A stretch of 64,000 nt of DNA from Mycolicibacterium austroafricanum (GTDB taxonomy: Bacteria > Actinomycetota > Actinomycetes > Mycobacteriales > Mycobacteriaceae), in the NCBI RefSeq assembly GCF_000612725.1, contig NZ_HG964452.1:562540-626539 (forward strand). Direction: 5' to 3'. A model generated the notes under the pieces. The model was not told the DNA's origin, made no database searches, and worked only from the letters and a program-made list of their open reading frames with translations. Positions 51,064 to 59,870 of this stretch are shown piece after piece. Position 1 is the first letter of the stretch. Each line of letters opens with the position of its first letter. A program made the position numbers and the translations under genes.

Positions 51064-51818
51064 CGATCGTCACCGGCGCCAGCAGCGGCATCGGTTTCGG
51101 CTGTGCGACAACGCTCGCCGAGCAGGGTATGGCGGTGCTGGGCACCGGCCGGGACCCCGGCCGGCTGGCCGCGCTGGAGAAGTCCTCGGACCGGATCGCG
51201 ACGCTGGCGGTCGATCTCACCGACGACGACGCACCACAGCGCATCGTGTCTGCGGCCCTGGAGCGGTGGGGGCGCATCGACTTCCTGGTCAACAACGCCG
51301 GGATCGGCAGCCCGAAACCGTTGCACGAGACCGACGACGAGACATTGGACCGGTTCCTGGACATCATGCTGCGGGCACCGTTCCGGCTGGCGCGCGATGT
51401 GATCGTACACATGCAGCCGGGTTCGGCGATCATCAACATCACCTCGACGTTCGCGGTTGTCGGCGGGCTGCGCGGAGGTGCGTACTCGGCGGCAAAGGGC
51501 GGGCTCACCGCGCTGACCACCCACATCGCTTGCCAGTACGGGGCACAGGGCATCCGGTGCAACGCGGTGGCGCCCGGCGTCACGCTGACGCCGATGGTGG
51601 CCTCCCGGTTGGAGGACGAGCGCTTCCGCAAGATCAACACCGAGATGACACCGCATCAGCGACTCGGCCGCGTCGAGGACGTCGCGTCGACGGTGGCGTT
51701 TCTGTGCTCGGAGGGGGGCAGTTTCATCAACGGGCAGACGATCGTCGTCGACGGCGGGTGGAGCACTACGAAGTACCTGTCCGACTTCGCGCTCAACGCT
51801 CACTGGGTGGAACGGTGA
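51054..51818 (+). CDS. SDR family oxidoreductase
   Basis: A 254-aa classical SDR: VAIVTGASSGIGFGCATTLAEQG, NNAGIG, catalytic Ser in NITSTF and Y-S-A-A-K, and FINGQTIVVDGGW. Likely a 3-hydroxyacyl or cyclic alcohol dehydrogenase in the same pathway. SD AAGGAG at 51041-51046 lies inside the end of the ligase gene. GTGA overlap with the second ligase. Confidence 0.9.
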   Translation: MQVAIVTGASSGIGFGCATTLAEQGMAVLGTGRDPGRLAALEKSSDRIATLAVDLTDDDAPQRIVSAALERWGRIDFLVNNAGIGSPKPLHETDDETLDRFLDIMLRAPFRLARDVIVHMQPGSAIINITSTFAVVGGLRGGAYSAAKGGLTALTTHIACQYGAQGIRCNAVAPGVTLTPMVASRLEDERFRKINTEMTPHQRLGRVEDVASTVAFLCSEGGSFINGQTIVVDGGWSTTKYLSDFALNAHWVER

Positions 51819-53284
51819 ACCTGTTCGCCCTCCTCGACCAGACCGCGGCGCGCCACGGTGACCGCGGCGCGGTGTATCACGGTGAGCGACTGGTCCATAC
51901 GTGGTCGTCGCTGCGCGAGCGGGCGCTGCGGCTCGCGTCGTCGTTGCGGGAGTTCGGGCCGGGCGCGCGGATCGCGGTGGCCAGTGAGAACAGGCCCGAG
52001 ATCGTCGAGTTGATGTTCGCGATCTGGGCGGCCGAGTGCGTGTTCGTTCCGCTGAACTACAAACTGCATGTCCGGGAGATGGAGCAGATCCTGTCCGATG
52101 CCGGCGCGGCGCGGGTGTTCACGTCGCCGAAGATCGGCGCGGAGCTGGCACCGGTGGCGTCGACCGGGATCGAGATCATCGGCGCCGCGGAGTACGAGAG
52201 CCGTTGCGCCGCCATGCCTTCGCCGGCCCCGCGGGACACCGACCCGGCGTCGCCGGCCTGGCTGTTCTACACCAGCGGCACCACCGGTAGGTCGAAGGGC
52301 GCGATGCTGTCACATCGCAACCTGATGGCGATGACGGTGTCGCACCTGGCCGACTTCGACTGCCCCGACGAGAACTCCAGCCTGATCCACGGCGCCCCGA
52401 TGTCGCACGGATCGGGACTGTATGTGCCACCGTATGTTTCGCGTGGCGCGCGGCAGGTGGTGCCGGCGTCGGGCACGTTCGACCCGGACGAGTTCCTCGA
52501 CCTGTGCGAGAGCCATCCCGGCTGCAGCGCGTTCCTGGCGCCGACGATGGTGGCGAGGCTCGTGCAGACGGGCCGGGCCTGCCCGGCCAATCTGAGGACG
52601 ATCGTCTACGGCGGGGGCCCGATGTACGTCGACAGCCTGAAGAAGGCGATGGCGGCGTTCGGCCCGGTCTTCGTGCAGCTCTACGGGCAGGGCGAGGCGC
52701 CGATGACGATCACCGGGCTGCGACGCCGGGATCACCTCGACGCGCCCGACGCGGTGCTGGGGTCGGTCGGGTACGCGCGCTCGGGCGTCGACGTCGCAGT
52801 GCTGGGTCCCGACGGGGCCCCCGTGGCGGTCGGCGAGATCGGCGAGATCGTCTGTCGCGGCGATGTGGTGATGTCGGGGTACTGGCAGAACCCGGAGGCG
52901 ACGGAGGCGGCGTTGCAGCACGGGTGGCTACGCACCGGGGACATGGGCTCGTTCGACGCCCACGGCTTCCTGACCCTGCGGGACCGGTCCAAGGACGTGG
53001 TGATCAGCGGCGGCAGCAACATCTACCCCCGCGAGGTCGAAGAGGTGCTGCTGGAACATCCGGGCGTCGTCGAGGCCGGTGTGGTCGGGGCGCCCGACGA
53101 GGAATGGGGCGAGGTGGTGGTCGCCTTCATCGTCGGCGCGGCATCGGCCGCCGATCTGGACGCGCACCTGCTGGAACGCATCGCGAGGTTCAAGCGGCCG
53201 AAGCGGTACGAGTTCGTCGACGAGCTACCGAAGAACAGCTACGGCAAGGTGCTCAAGCGGGAATTGCGCGCCCGGCTCGGCTAG
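51815..53284 (+). CDS. AMP-dependent acyl-CoA synthetase/ligase (FadD type)
   Basis: A 489-aa ANL ligase: YTSGTTGRSKGAM, LYGQGEAPMTITGL, GDMGSFDAHGFLTLRDRSKDVVISGGSNIYPREVEE and the C-terminal KNSYGKVLK. It is the second ligase in the operon, so the pathway may activate two different acids, for example before and after ring opening. GTG start at 51815. Convergent with the next gene, five bases separating the stops. Confidence 0.92.
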   Translation: MNLFALLDQTAARHGDRGAVYHGERLVHTWSSLRERALRLASSLREFGPGARIAVASENRPEIVELMFAIWAAECVFVPLNYKLHVREMEQILSDAGAARVFTSPKIGAELAPVASTGIEIIGAAEYESRCAAMPSPAPRDTDPASPAWLFYTSGTTGRSKGAMLSHRNLMAMTVSHLADFDCPDENSSLIHGAPMSHGSGLYVPPYVSRGARQVVPASGTFDPDEFLDLCESHPGCSAFLAPTMVARLVQTGRACPANLRTIVYGGGPMYVDSLKKAMAAFGPVFVQLYGQGEAPMTITGLRRRDHLDAPDAVLGSVGYARSGVDVAVLGPDGAPVAVGEIGEIVCRGDVVMSGYWQNPEATEAALQHGWLRTGDMGSFDAHGFLTLRDRSKDVVISGGSNIYPREVEEVLLEHPGVVEAGVVGAPDEEWGEVVVAFIVGAASAADLDAHLLERIARFKRPKRYEFVDELPKNSYGKVLKRELRARLG

Positions 53285-53289
53285 GCGTC

Positions 53290-53697
53290 TCAGCGCCTGC
53301 CGAAGACGCCCTCCAGCGGATTCCACGACCGACTGCCCTCCGCTACGTGCAGGTAATAGGCGTAGTTGGCGGTCGTGGCCGCCACCACGGGGACGGTCAG
53401 CGCCGCCATCCGTTCGATGACGCCGCCGACGTCGGCGAGTAGGACCGCGGCCACCACCGCACCCACCACCCCGAGGAGCGTCAGGCCCTTGCGCCACATC
53501 CCTTTGGCGAAGAAGTACATCGGCCCGAACAGGAAGGCCGACACGTTCGACGACAACCGGACCCGGTCCCAGAAACTCAGCGCGCGATAACCCTGCCTGG
53601 CCTCCAGGGTCCACGGCACGGGTCCGTACGTTTCGAAGTACGCGAATCGGATACGCCACGACTCCGACAGCTTCCACACGTCGTAGGGGCGATCCAT
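53290..53697 (-). CDS. DUF2628-type small membrane protein
   Basis: A 135-aa protein: a soluble N-terminus (YDVWKLSESWRIRFAYFETYG), then spans near 52-66 (SAFLFGPMYFFAKGMW), 70-90 and 93-115. This is the DUF2628 plan. Function unknown. Monocistronic, facing the catabolic operon. Confidence 0.75.
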   Translation of the reverse strand: MDRPYDVWKLSESWRIRFAYFETYGPVPWTLEARQGYRALSFWDRVRLSSNVSAFLFGPMYFFAKGMWRKGLTLLGVVGAVVAAVLLADVGGVIERMAALTVPVVAATTANYAYYLHVAEGSRSWNPLEGVFGRR

Positions 53698-53771
53698 GCG
53701 TCAAGACTAAGTCCGCTCGGGTGCACCTCAGACACCAATTTTCCGGGCCGGCCGCCCGCTGTGCGGAAGCC

Positions 53772-54845
53772 TCACCACATCAACCCGCGTATCATCTCCG
53801 TCGGCGGAATATTTTCCAGTGCAACCAATCCCGCAGGCGCCCGGCAGACCCAGTCGATGGCGTTGACGGCCCGCGCGGCGGTGGAGACGCATCCGGCGTC
53901 CGTCACGTCGAGCACGGGGTGGGACAGGTGGGTGCTCACCTCCACCCGCGGCTCGCCCTCCACGATCACCTTGTGCACACCGAGGTGCCCCTCGGGCGGG
54001 AACTCCCACTGCGGCGCCGCGGCAGATGTCAGCCTGTTGATGTGCTCGACGGTGATGACCGGCTCGCCGCCGCGCATTCCCTCCGCGGCGAACCGCACCG
54101 CGGCCATCCGCCCCGGCTCGACCGTCGTCATCGTGCACTCGATCCGCTGATCCGTGTACCACGGCTCGCACCGCTCACGCACCTCGTCGAGCTCCACGTC
54201 GAGGTGGGCGGCGAGACTGCGCACCAAGCCACCGAACAGCGACGCGACCACGCCCGGTTGGAATGCCATCGGCAGTTCGTCCTGTGGGCTGTTGCCGAAT
54301 CCCATTGCGGTGCCCGTGTACTCGTAGTCGTCGTAGTTTCCGTAGTCGAAGATCTCCTGGACCGTGACCGAGGACGCGCGGGTGACCAGGCTCAGCGCCG
54401 CGTGCACCGCGGTGTCCCCCGAGTAGCCCGGATCGATGCCGTTGACGTAGAGCGACGAATTGCCGGTCGCGCACGCCTGCTCCAGCGGCTCCCGCAGCCA
54501 CCCGTCGGCGTGACGCGGCGTCACCAGCCACACCATCGACGTGCCGACGACGTTGATCCCCGCGGCGAGCAACCGGGACATCTGCTCGATGGCCTCCATC
54601 GGGCGCGTCTCACCCAGTGCCGTGTAGACCACGCAGTCCGGCTTCAGCGCGATCAATGCATCGAGGTCGTCGGTCGCGAGCACCCCCGTCGGGTCGGACA
54701 ACCCGCACAGTTCGGCGGCATCACGGCCGATCTTGTCCGCACTGGCGGCATGAACCCCGACCAACTCCAGATCCGGACGTCCGATGAGCGCCGCCAGCGA
54801 ATGCCTGCCGACGTTGCCGGTGGAGAACTGCACTACTCGGCGCAT
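53772..54845 (-). CDS. DapB-like NAD(P)-dependent oxidoreductase (amine dehydrogenase family)
   Basis: A 357-aa paralogue of 8878-9954. Rossmann start VVQFSTGNVGRHSLAALIG, core YVNGIDPGYSGDTAVHAAL, then QEIFDYGNYDDYEYTGTAMGFG. It lies 18 nt after an SDR gene, repeating the pairing at 8075-9954. It is divergent from the AAA/VWA/P450 operon and shares its control region, so it may act on that system's product. Confidence 0.82.
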   Translation of the reverse strand: MRRVVQFSTGNVGRHSLAALIGRPDLELVGVHAASADKIGRDAAELCGLSDPTGVLATDDLDALIALKPDCVVYTALGETRPMEAIEQMSRLLAAGINVVGTSMVWLVTPRHADGWLREPLEQACATGNSSLYVNGIDPGYSGDTAVHAALSLVTRASSVTVQEIFDYGNYDDYEYTGTAMGFGNSPQDELPMAFQPGVVASLFGGLVRSLAAHLDVELDEVRERCEPWYTDQRIECTMTTVEPGRMAAVRFAAEGMRGGEPVITVEHINRLTSAAAPQWEFPPEGHLGVHKVIVEGEPRVEVSTHLSHPVLDVTDAGCVSTAARAVNAIDWVCRAPAGLVALENIPPTEMIRGLMW

Positions 54846-54863
54846 CACAGATTCCGTTTCTGC

Positions 54864-55652
54864 TCAGTAATCGGGGATCGGCAGCGGTGAGTTGTTCGAA
54901 TCGATACCGCCATCCACATGGAAGATCGAGTTCGTGGCGTAGCAGTCGCGGGTGGCAAGGTACACGCACAACCTCCCGAGGTCCTCCACGTCGCCGAGGC
55001 GATGCAGGGGCGTCGCCTCCTTCATCTTCTCCAGCGACCCGGGTAACAAGTCAAGGCTGCCTTGTAAACCTTCGGTCGCGAACGATCCGAGCGCGATGGC
55101 ATTCACCCGGATCTTCGGCGCCAGCTCCTGGGCCATCGCGCGGGTCAGCGCCTCCAGCCCGCCCTTGGCCACGCAGTAGGCCGTCAGCGCACGGATCCCG
55201 AAACGGGCCGAACCCGACGAGATGTTGATGATCGACCCCCGGCCCGCCTCCAGCATGTGCGGCGCCGCCAGCTGGCTCATGATGAACGCCGAGGTGACAC
55301 ACCAGTCGAACGTATGCCTGAAGTCGTCGTCGGTGATGTCGAGGAACCGGGCGTAGGTCGAGCCGCCGACGTTGTTGACGAGGATGTCGATCCGGCCGAA
55401 CCGCTCCACCGCGGTGGCCACCACACGCTCACCGTCGGCCCGGCTCATCGCGTCGGCGACCAGCGCCAGTCCCTTTCCGCCGGCTCTCTCGATCCCCGCG
55501 ATCGTTGCGACGATGTCGGATTCCGTGCGCGCCGTCCCGACGACCGTCGCTCCCGCCTCTGCCAGGACACGCGCGATTCCCTGCCCGACCCCCTTGCCTG
55601 CGCCGGTCACGACAGCGACCTGTCCGTCAAGGTTGAACTGTTCCAGTGCCAT
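54864..55652 (-). CDS. SDR family oxidoreductase with LPIPDY tail
   Basis: A 262-aa [42 protein letters not shown], and the C-terminal SNNSPLPIPDY that matches the tail of the SDR at 8075 ([10 protein letters not shown]). SD GAGGAGGA precedes the ATG. It is the first gene of the operon divergent from the membrane/AAA/P450 genes. Confidence 0.88.
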   Translation of the reverse strand: MALEQFNLDGQVAVVTGAGKGVGQGIARVLAEAGATVVGTARTESDIVATIAGIERAGGKGLALVADAMSRADGERVVATAVERFGRIDILVNNVGGSTYARFLDITDDDFRHTFDWCVTSAFIMSQLAAPHMLEAGRGSIINISSGSARFGIRALTAYCVAKGGLEALTRAMAQELAPKIRVNAIALGSFATEGLQGSLDLLPGSLEKMKEATPLHRLGDVEDLGRLCVYLATRDCYATNSIFHVDGGIDSNNSPLPIPDY

Positions 55653-55697
55653 TCGGGGTCCTCCTCGTCGAGGTCGATCCCATCTAACGTGCTTGTC

Positions 55698-55709
55698 TGA
55701 CTTCAGTCA
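55698..55709. promoter_or_regulatory. TGACT-TC-AGTCA operator (SDR side)
   Basis: Inverted repeat with the same half sites as the 22-bp palindrome at 55841. It lies 46 bp upstream of the SDR start, suggesting one TetR-type protein controls both directions. Confidence 0.6.
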
Positions 55710-55827
55710 ACCAATGATCGGGTGTCGACGCTTCGATTTTGGAGCCGGTGTCGCGGCGGCTGGGCGCAAAGTGGCGCAGTGCAAGTCAATTCGTGAGGCC
55801 GCGCGCCGACTCGGCAGATATTGCCGA

Positions 55828-55862
55828 TTGACTCTCGTCAGTTGCTGACTATAGTCAGCAAC
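55828..55862 (+). promoter_or_regulatory. Sigma-A promoter covered by a perfect 22-bp palindrome
   Basis: -35 TTGACT (55828-55833), 16-bp spacer, -10 TATAGT (55850-55855). The palindrome 55841-55862 has arms GTTGCTGACTA and exact complement, centred on the -10. It ends one base before the ATG at 55864, so the transcript is nearly leaderless and would be fully blocked by a bound repressor. The TetR encoded by the second gene is the likely one. Confidence 0.75.
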
Positions 55863-55863
55863 T

Positions 55864-56586
55864 ATGGACCGGCCGATGCCGAGCACGGGTCGCCGCGGCA
55901 CCGCCTCACAGGCGTCCGCCGGTGGGCTCGACGAGCACATGGAGGCCTCGCAGCGGGCGCAGCGGCAGGCCGACAAGTGGCTCATCTCCGGCAGCCTGCT
56001 CATCGGTACCGCCGCGCTGGGGATCTTCGGGCTTCCGCTTTTCCTTCGGGGCGTCTGGCTGCTGCGCAAGGCGCAGCGCGAGGGGCTGTCCGTGCGCCCC
56101 ATGCTGGTCACACTCATCGGCTACCTGGTCATCATCGACGCTGCGATCAACACCGTCGGCTGGGCGCTCGACCTCGTCGCCAACCACACCATCCTGGCTC
56201 GAATCCTGTTGAACGGCTGGGGCGCGATGTTCGACGCCGGCTACTTCTGGCACTACAACGAGCTCTGGCTCGGCGGCGCGGCGGGGCCGGGCGAGAAGGC
56301 CATGGAGGTCGGCATGATCCTGACCGTCTTCACGATGCGCATCGCCGCGGCAATCGGTTTCCTGCAGATGAAGCGGTGGGGACACCAGTGGATGATCATC
56401 ACCTGCTGGATGGGCATCTTGATCTGGTGCCTCTACGTGTTCAACATGACGATGTACGCCGACGTGCGCTATGCCGGTGTCGTCCTGCCCGTGGTCGGCT
56501 GGTGGCTCTACGACATCTTCTACATCACCCCGTTCCTGGCGATCCCGTATCTGCACTCGGTCAACCGCGAAATCTTCTCGGATTGA
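55864..56586 (+). CDS. Polytopic membrane protein, copy 1 (unknown family)
   Basis: A 240-aa protein with about six spans. Conserved polar residues inside or beside spans, all shared with copy 2 (59867-60601): WALDLVANHT, WGAMFDAGYFWHYNE, KRWGHQW, YADVRYAGVV, PYLHSVNREIFSD at the end. The D, H and E of FDAGYFWHYNE could bind a metal. No family recognised. First gene of the operon, with a 40-residue polar N-terminus. Confidence 0.75.
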   Translation: MDRPMPSTGRRGTASQASAGGLDEHMEASQRAQRQADKWLISGSLLIGTAALGIFGLPLFLRGVWLLRKAQREGLSVRPMLVTLIGYLVIIDAAINTVGWALDLVANHTILARILLNGWGAMFDAGYFWHYNELWLGGAAGPGEKAMEVGMILTVFTMRIAAAIGFLQMKRWGHQWMIITCWMGILIWCLYVFNMTMYADVRYAGVVLPVVGWWLYDIFYITPFLAIPYLHSVNREIFSD

Positions 56587-56637
56587 GCTCATGTCCAGAC
56601 TCATCGACCACACTCAGCGACTCGGCCATACGAGCAG

Positions 56638-57243
56638 ATGATGGCGCCCCAGGTCAGGCAGACGGCACGGGAGTTGCGCAGGCTGCAGACGCGCGAACGG
56701 ATCCTCGGCGCCGCGATCGCCGAATTCCAGGCCTCGGGGATGGCGGGCGCCGACATCGGCGCGATCGTCTCGGCGGCCGGCGTCGCGCACGGCACGTTCT
56801 TCTTCCATTTCCCGAGCAAAGAGCATGTCCTGCTGGAGCTGGAGAGGCGTGAAGAGTCGCGTATGGCAACGGAGTTCGCGCGATACCTGGACAAGAAGCA
56901 CGACCTGGCCTCGGCGCTCGCAAAAGTGGTCGAGCTGATCTCCGCGCTGGAGCGACGCTTCGGCCCGCTGCTGTTCAAAGAACTACTGGCGCTGCACTTC
57001 TCGCCGACACGGCCGAGCACCGACGAATGGTCCGACCACCCCGTGATCGTGTCGCTCGTCGGCGCGATCGAGCGGGCCCGCGGCGACGGGGAGATCCACC
57101 CCGAAGTCGACGCGTTCTACAGCGCGGCGTTCTTCCTGCTCGGCATCTACGGCGTGCTGACCACCGTCGCCCGCGGCGACATTCGCGACGCGATGCTGGC
57201 CAACCTGATCACCACCGCACGACGAGGACTGGAGACCCGATGA
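56638..57243 (+). CDS. TetR family transcriptional regulator
   Basis: A 201-aa protein. N-terminal HTH: QTRERILGAAIAEFQASGMAGADIGAIVSAAGVAHGTFFFHFPSKEHVLLEL. The C-terminal helices form the effector pocket. It sits inside the operon it probably controls; the TGACT-nn-AGTCA palindromes upstream are the predicted sites. ATG at 56638 (or 56641). Stop overlaps the ATG of a 12-codon frame. Confidence 0.9.
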   Translation: MMAPQVRQTARELRRLQTRERILGAAIAEFQASGMAGADIGAIVSAAGVAHGTFFFHFPSKEHVLLELERREESRMATEFARYLDKKHDLASALAKVVELISALERRFGPLLFKELLALHFSPTRPSTDEWSDHPVIVSLVGAIERARGDGEIHPEVDAFYSAAFFLLGIYGVLTTVARGDIRDAMLANLITTARRGLETR

Positions 57244-57278
57244 CCACCCCGAAAAATCCACTCAGCGAGGGGAACTGA
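57240..57278 (+). CDS. Possible 12-residue coupling ORF
   Basis: ATG overlaps the TetR stop (ATGA) and encodes MTTPKNPLSEGN, ending one base before the next ATG. It may only serve to carry ribosomes to the 35-aa gene, whose SD GAGGGG is within it. Low certainty that the peptide itself matters. Confidence 0.25.
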   Translation: MTTPKNPLSEGN

Positions 57279-57279
57279 C

Positions 57280-57387
57280 ATGACCGGATGGATCTGGGAG
57301 ATCTTGCGTTACGTCGCCGCCTGGGGCGGCACCGGACTGATCATCTGGTTCTGGTACTGGATGTTCTCCAACATCGGCACCTTCTGA
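57280..57387 (+). CDS. 35-aa tryptophan-rich single-span membrane peptide
   Basis: The frame encodes MTGWIWEILRYVAAW then GGTGLIIWFWYWMFSNIGTF. Six Trp among 35 residues, one hydrophobic helix. SD GAGGGG is 8 nt upstream. It is conserved in position as the first of two micro-proteins in the operon. A subunit or stabiliser of the membrane protein is likely. Confidence 0.6.
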   Translation: MTGWIWEILRYVAAWGGTGLIIWFWYWMFSNIGTF

Positions 57388-57391
57388 ACAG

Positions 57392-58924
57392 ATGTCCGAA
57401 CTCTCCGATGCCCACGCCATGGCGGTCGAACGCAGCTGCGCGCTGACCGCGGTCGCGCTGAGCGGGCAGCGCCGCACGGGCGCATACCTCGTGAGCGGCA
57501 GGCATCGTGGCTTCGGCATGAGCTCGATGCTCGACGTCGTGCACGTCCCCTACCCCGTTCGGACGCCGGACTGGACCCGCCGCACGCTCACCTGCGGCAT
57601 CGCCCTGCAGTGCTCGCCGTCGAAGGACCGGATCACCGACTACCGTCTCAACGAGCTGTCCGCGCGCGAACTGAGCGCGCTGCATCTCGTCGAGGCCGGC
57701 GTCGCACTGGGCTGGGTGGCCGCGACGTGGCCGGGCCTGGTCCCCGAGTTCCGGCGGGTCCTTCCCGAACTCGCCCCCGCCGATACCGACATGGACGCCG
57801 AAGAGATGCTCAACCGGGCGATCGCACTGGCGCGCACCGGTCAACCGCTGACTGTCGATCCGCTCATCGGGCGCCTGCCGCGGGCGTACACGCTGCCTCA
57901 GGGGCTGTCCGACAAGCTGCGGCGCTCGTTCGGGCGACTGCCGTGGACCACCAACCAGAAGCGGGTGCCACAACCCCATTCCGTGCCCGCCGGCGGCGAC
58001 GGCGGGGTCCGCAACCCCAACCTGCCTCCGCCGAGCCGCCCGCAGGACAACGACCTCGACGTCACTCCCGAGCACCGCCCGGGCATCCCGTATCCGGAAT
58101 GGAACGCGTGGACCGAGAGCTTCATGTCCGACCACGTCGCCGTGCTGGAGCGGGCGCACGACGGACGGTCCGGCGAACCCGGAGCCGTCGCGGTCGACGT
58201 GCGCAAGTGGTTCGAGAAGAACACCCACCGCGCGATGAAGAACCGCCTCGAGGACGGCTCCGACCTCGACGTCGACCAGTACGTGTGCCACTACATCGAC
58301 GTGACCACAGGAGAAGCGGTCGAGCCGCGGATCTTCCGCGAACTGCTGCCCGCCAGCCGGGACGTCTCGACGGCCGTGCTGCTCGACGGCAGTTCCTCGC
58401 TCGGGGTGCACGGCGGCACGGCCTTCAAGCTGGAACTCGCCTGTGCCGACGCGCTGTCGCGGGCGATGACGGCCGCGCGTGAGCGCCACGGCATCTTCGT
58501 CTTCACCGGCAACACCCGCCACCGCGTCGAAGTGACCTGCCTCAAGGACTTCGCCGATCGCCGGTTCGTCCCGCCCGGCGGCCTGGGCCTGGCGACCGGC
58601 GGCTACACCCGTCTCGGCGCGCCGCTGCGCCACATGACGAGCAGGCTGCTCGCGCAACCCTCGGAGCGGCGTCTGCTGATCGTGATCGGCGACGGGTTGA
58701 TCTCCGACGAAGGCTACGAGGGTCGCTATGCCTGGGCCGACGCCGCCCACGCCGTCGAGGAGGCCCGCGACGCCGGGGTCTCGATGTACTACGTCGGGAT
58801 CGGCCCGGTGCGGGTCGACCCGCTGCCGGAAGTGTTCGGCCCCAACCGGTCTCAACGAATCCGGCGCGTCGAAGACCTTCCGCGCGTCCTCGCCCACGTC
58901 CACAAGGAGCTGGTGGCAGCATGA
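57392..58924 (+). CDS. VWA-domain protein, NorD/CobT type
   Basis: A 510-aa protein. The first 300 residues are unassigned, with a Pro-rich linker near 190-230 (NPNLPPPSRPQDNDLDVTPEHRPG). A von Willebrand A domain follows from about residue 325, with MIDAS DGSSS in VSTAVLLDGSSSLGVHGG and a later DxxP-like GGYTRLGAPLRHM. Paired with the overlapping MoxR-type ATPase it resembles NorD-NorQ and CbbO-CbbQ, which remodel and insert metals into enzymes. Cytoplasmic. ATG 57392 is four bases after the peptide stop. Confidence 0.8.
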   Translation: MSELSDAHAMAVERSCALTAVALSGQRRTGAYLVSGRHRGFGMSSMLDVVHVPYPVRTPDWTRRTLTCGIALQCSPSKDRITDYRLNELSARELSALHLVEAGVALGWVAATWPGLVPEFRRVLPELAPADTDMDAEEMLNRAIALARTGQPLTVDPLIGRLPRAYTLPQGLSDKLRRSFGRLPWTTNQKRVPQPHSVPAGGDGGVRNPNLPPPSRPQDNDLDVTPEHRPGIPYPEWNAWTESFMSDHVAVLERAHDGRSGEPGAVAVDVRKWFEKNTHRAMKNRLEDGSDLDVDQYVCHYIDVTTGEAVEPRIFRELLPASRDVSTAVLLDGSSSLGVHGGTAFKLELACADALSRAMTAARERHGIFVFTGNTRHRVEVTCLKDFADRRFVPPGGLGLATGGYTRLGAPLRHMTSRLLAQPSERRLLIVIGDGLISDEGYEGRYAWADAAHAVEEARDAGVSMYYVGIGPVRVDPLPEVFGPNRSQRIRRVEDLPRVLAHVHKELVAA

Positions 58925-59724
58925 CCGAGCAGACATACCTCGCCAACGGCAACGAGGTTCGGCTTTTCGAGCAGGCCTGTCGGCAGCGTCTGCCGGTGAT
59001 GCTGACCGGGCCCACCGGATGCGGAAAGACGCGCCTGGTCGAGCACATGGGTCTGCTGCTGGGCCGTCCCGTGGTGACCATCAGCTGCCACGACGACCTG
59101 ACGAGCTCAGACCTCGTCGGACGGTTCATCGTCACCGGCGGCGACGTGGTGTGGACGGACGGACCGCTGACCCGGGCGGTCAAGGCCGGCGCCATCTGCT
59201 ACCTGGACGAAGTCGTCGAGGCCCGGCACGACTCGCTGGCCGTGCTGCACTCACTGACCGATCACCGGCGCACGCTGTACCTCGACCGGGCCGGTGAAGT
59301 CGTGCGGGCGCCGGAGGAGTTCATGCTGGTCTGCTCCTACAACCCGGCCTATCGCAGTTCTCTCAAGGAACTCAAACCGTCGTTCCGGCAACGGTTCGTC
59401 ACGCTGCCGATGTGTTACCTGCCACCCGACCGGGAAGCCGAGGTGATCGTCGCGGAGGCCGGCATCGGACTTCCGACCGCCCAGCGCCTGGTCCGGTGCG
59501 CCACCGCGATCCGCACCGCCGACGAAGCGTTTCACTTCGAGCCGCCCTCGACCCGCGTCCTCGTCACCGCGGCACACCTGATCGCCGCAGGCGCATCGGA
59601 GTTGGAAGCCGCCGAGGCGTGCGTACTCGCACCGCTGTCCAGCGACGGCGGCGTGTCCGAAGGCCTGCGTGAGGTGGCCGCGGCCAGCCTCGCCGACGCC
59701 GACAGCCCGAACCCGAACCGCTAG
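58921..59724 (+). CDS. MoxR-type AAA+ ATPase, NorQ/CbbQ-like
   Basis: A 267-aa ATPase. Walker A GPTGCGKT (about 29-36), Walker B ICYLDEVVEAR (about 91-101), sensor CSYNPAYRSSLKELKPSFRQRF (about 138-159) typical of the NorQ/GvpN branch. The ATG overlaps the VWA stop. It would work as a hexamer with the VWA protein to mature a partner, probably the operon's membrane protein or P450. Confidence 0.88.
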   Translation: MTEQTYLANGNEVRLFEQACRQRLPVMLTGPTGCGKTRLVEHMGLLLGRPVVTISCHDDLTSSDLVGRFIVTGGDVVWTDGPLTRAVKAGAICYLDEVVEARHDSLAVLHSLTDHRRTLYLDRAGEVVRAPEEFMLVCSYNPAYRSSLKELKPSFRQRFVTLPMCYLPPDREAEVIVAEAGIGLPTAQRLVRCATAIRTADEAFHFEPPSTRVLVTAAHLIAAGASELEAAEACVLAPLSSDGGVSEGLREVAAASLADADSPNPNR

Positions 59725-59738
59725 GAAGGAACCGACAC

Positions 59739-59870
59739 ATGGTTGACCAGAAGGAAAAGAACCGCAAGAAGGCCCTCATCATCCTGCAGGTCGTGGTCTA
59801 CGGATACCTGCTGGCCATGTTTCTCATCCAGCTCTACATGTCGTTCGCCCGGGGCTGGTGGGAGCTGTGA
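59739..59870 (+). CDS. 43-aa single-span membrane peptide
   Basis: MVDQKEKNRKKALIILQVVV then YGYLLAMFLIQLYMSFARGWWEL: a basic, cytosolic N-terminus followed by one helix and an aromatic end. SD AGGAAGGA is 7 nt upstream. The stop overlaps the GTG of membrane copy 2 (GTGA). Its place directly before that gene suggests it is a subunit of it. Confidence 0.65.
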   Translation: MVDQKEKNRKKALIILQVVVYGYLLAMFLIQLYMSFARGWWEL

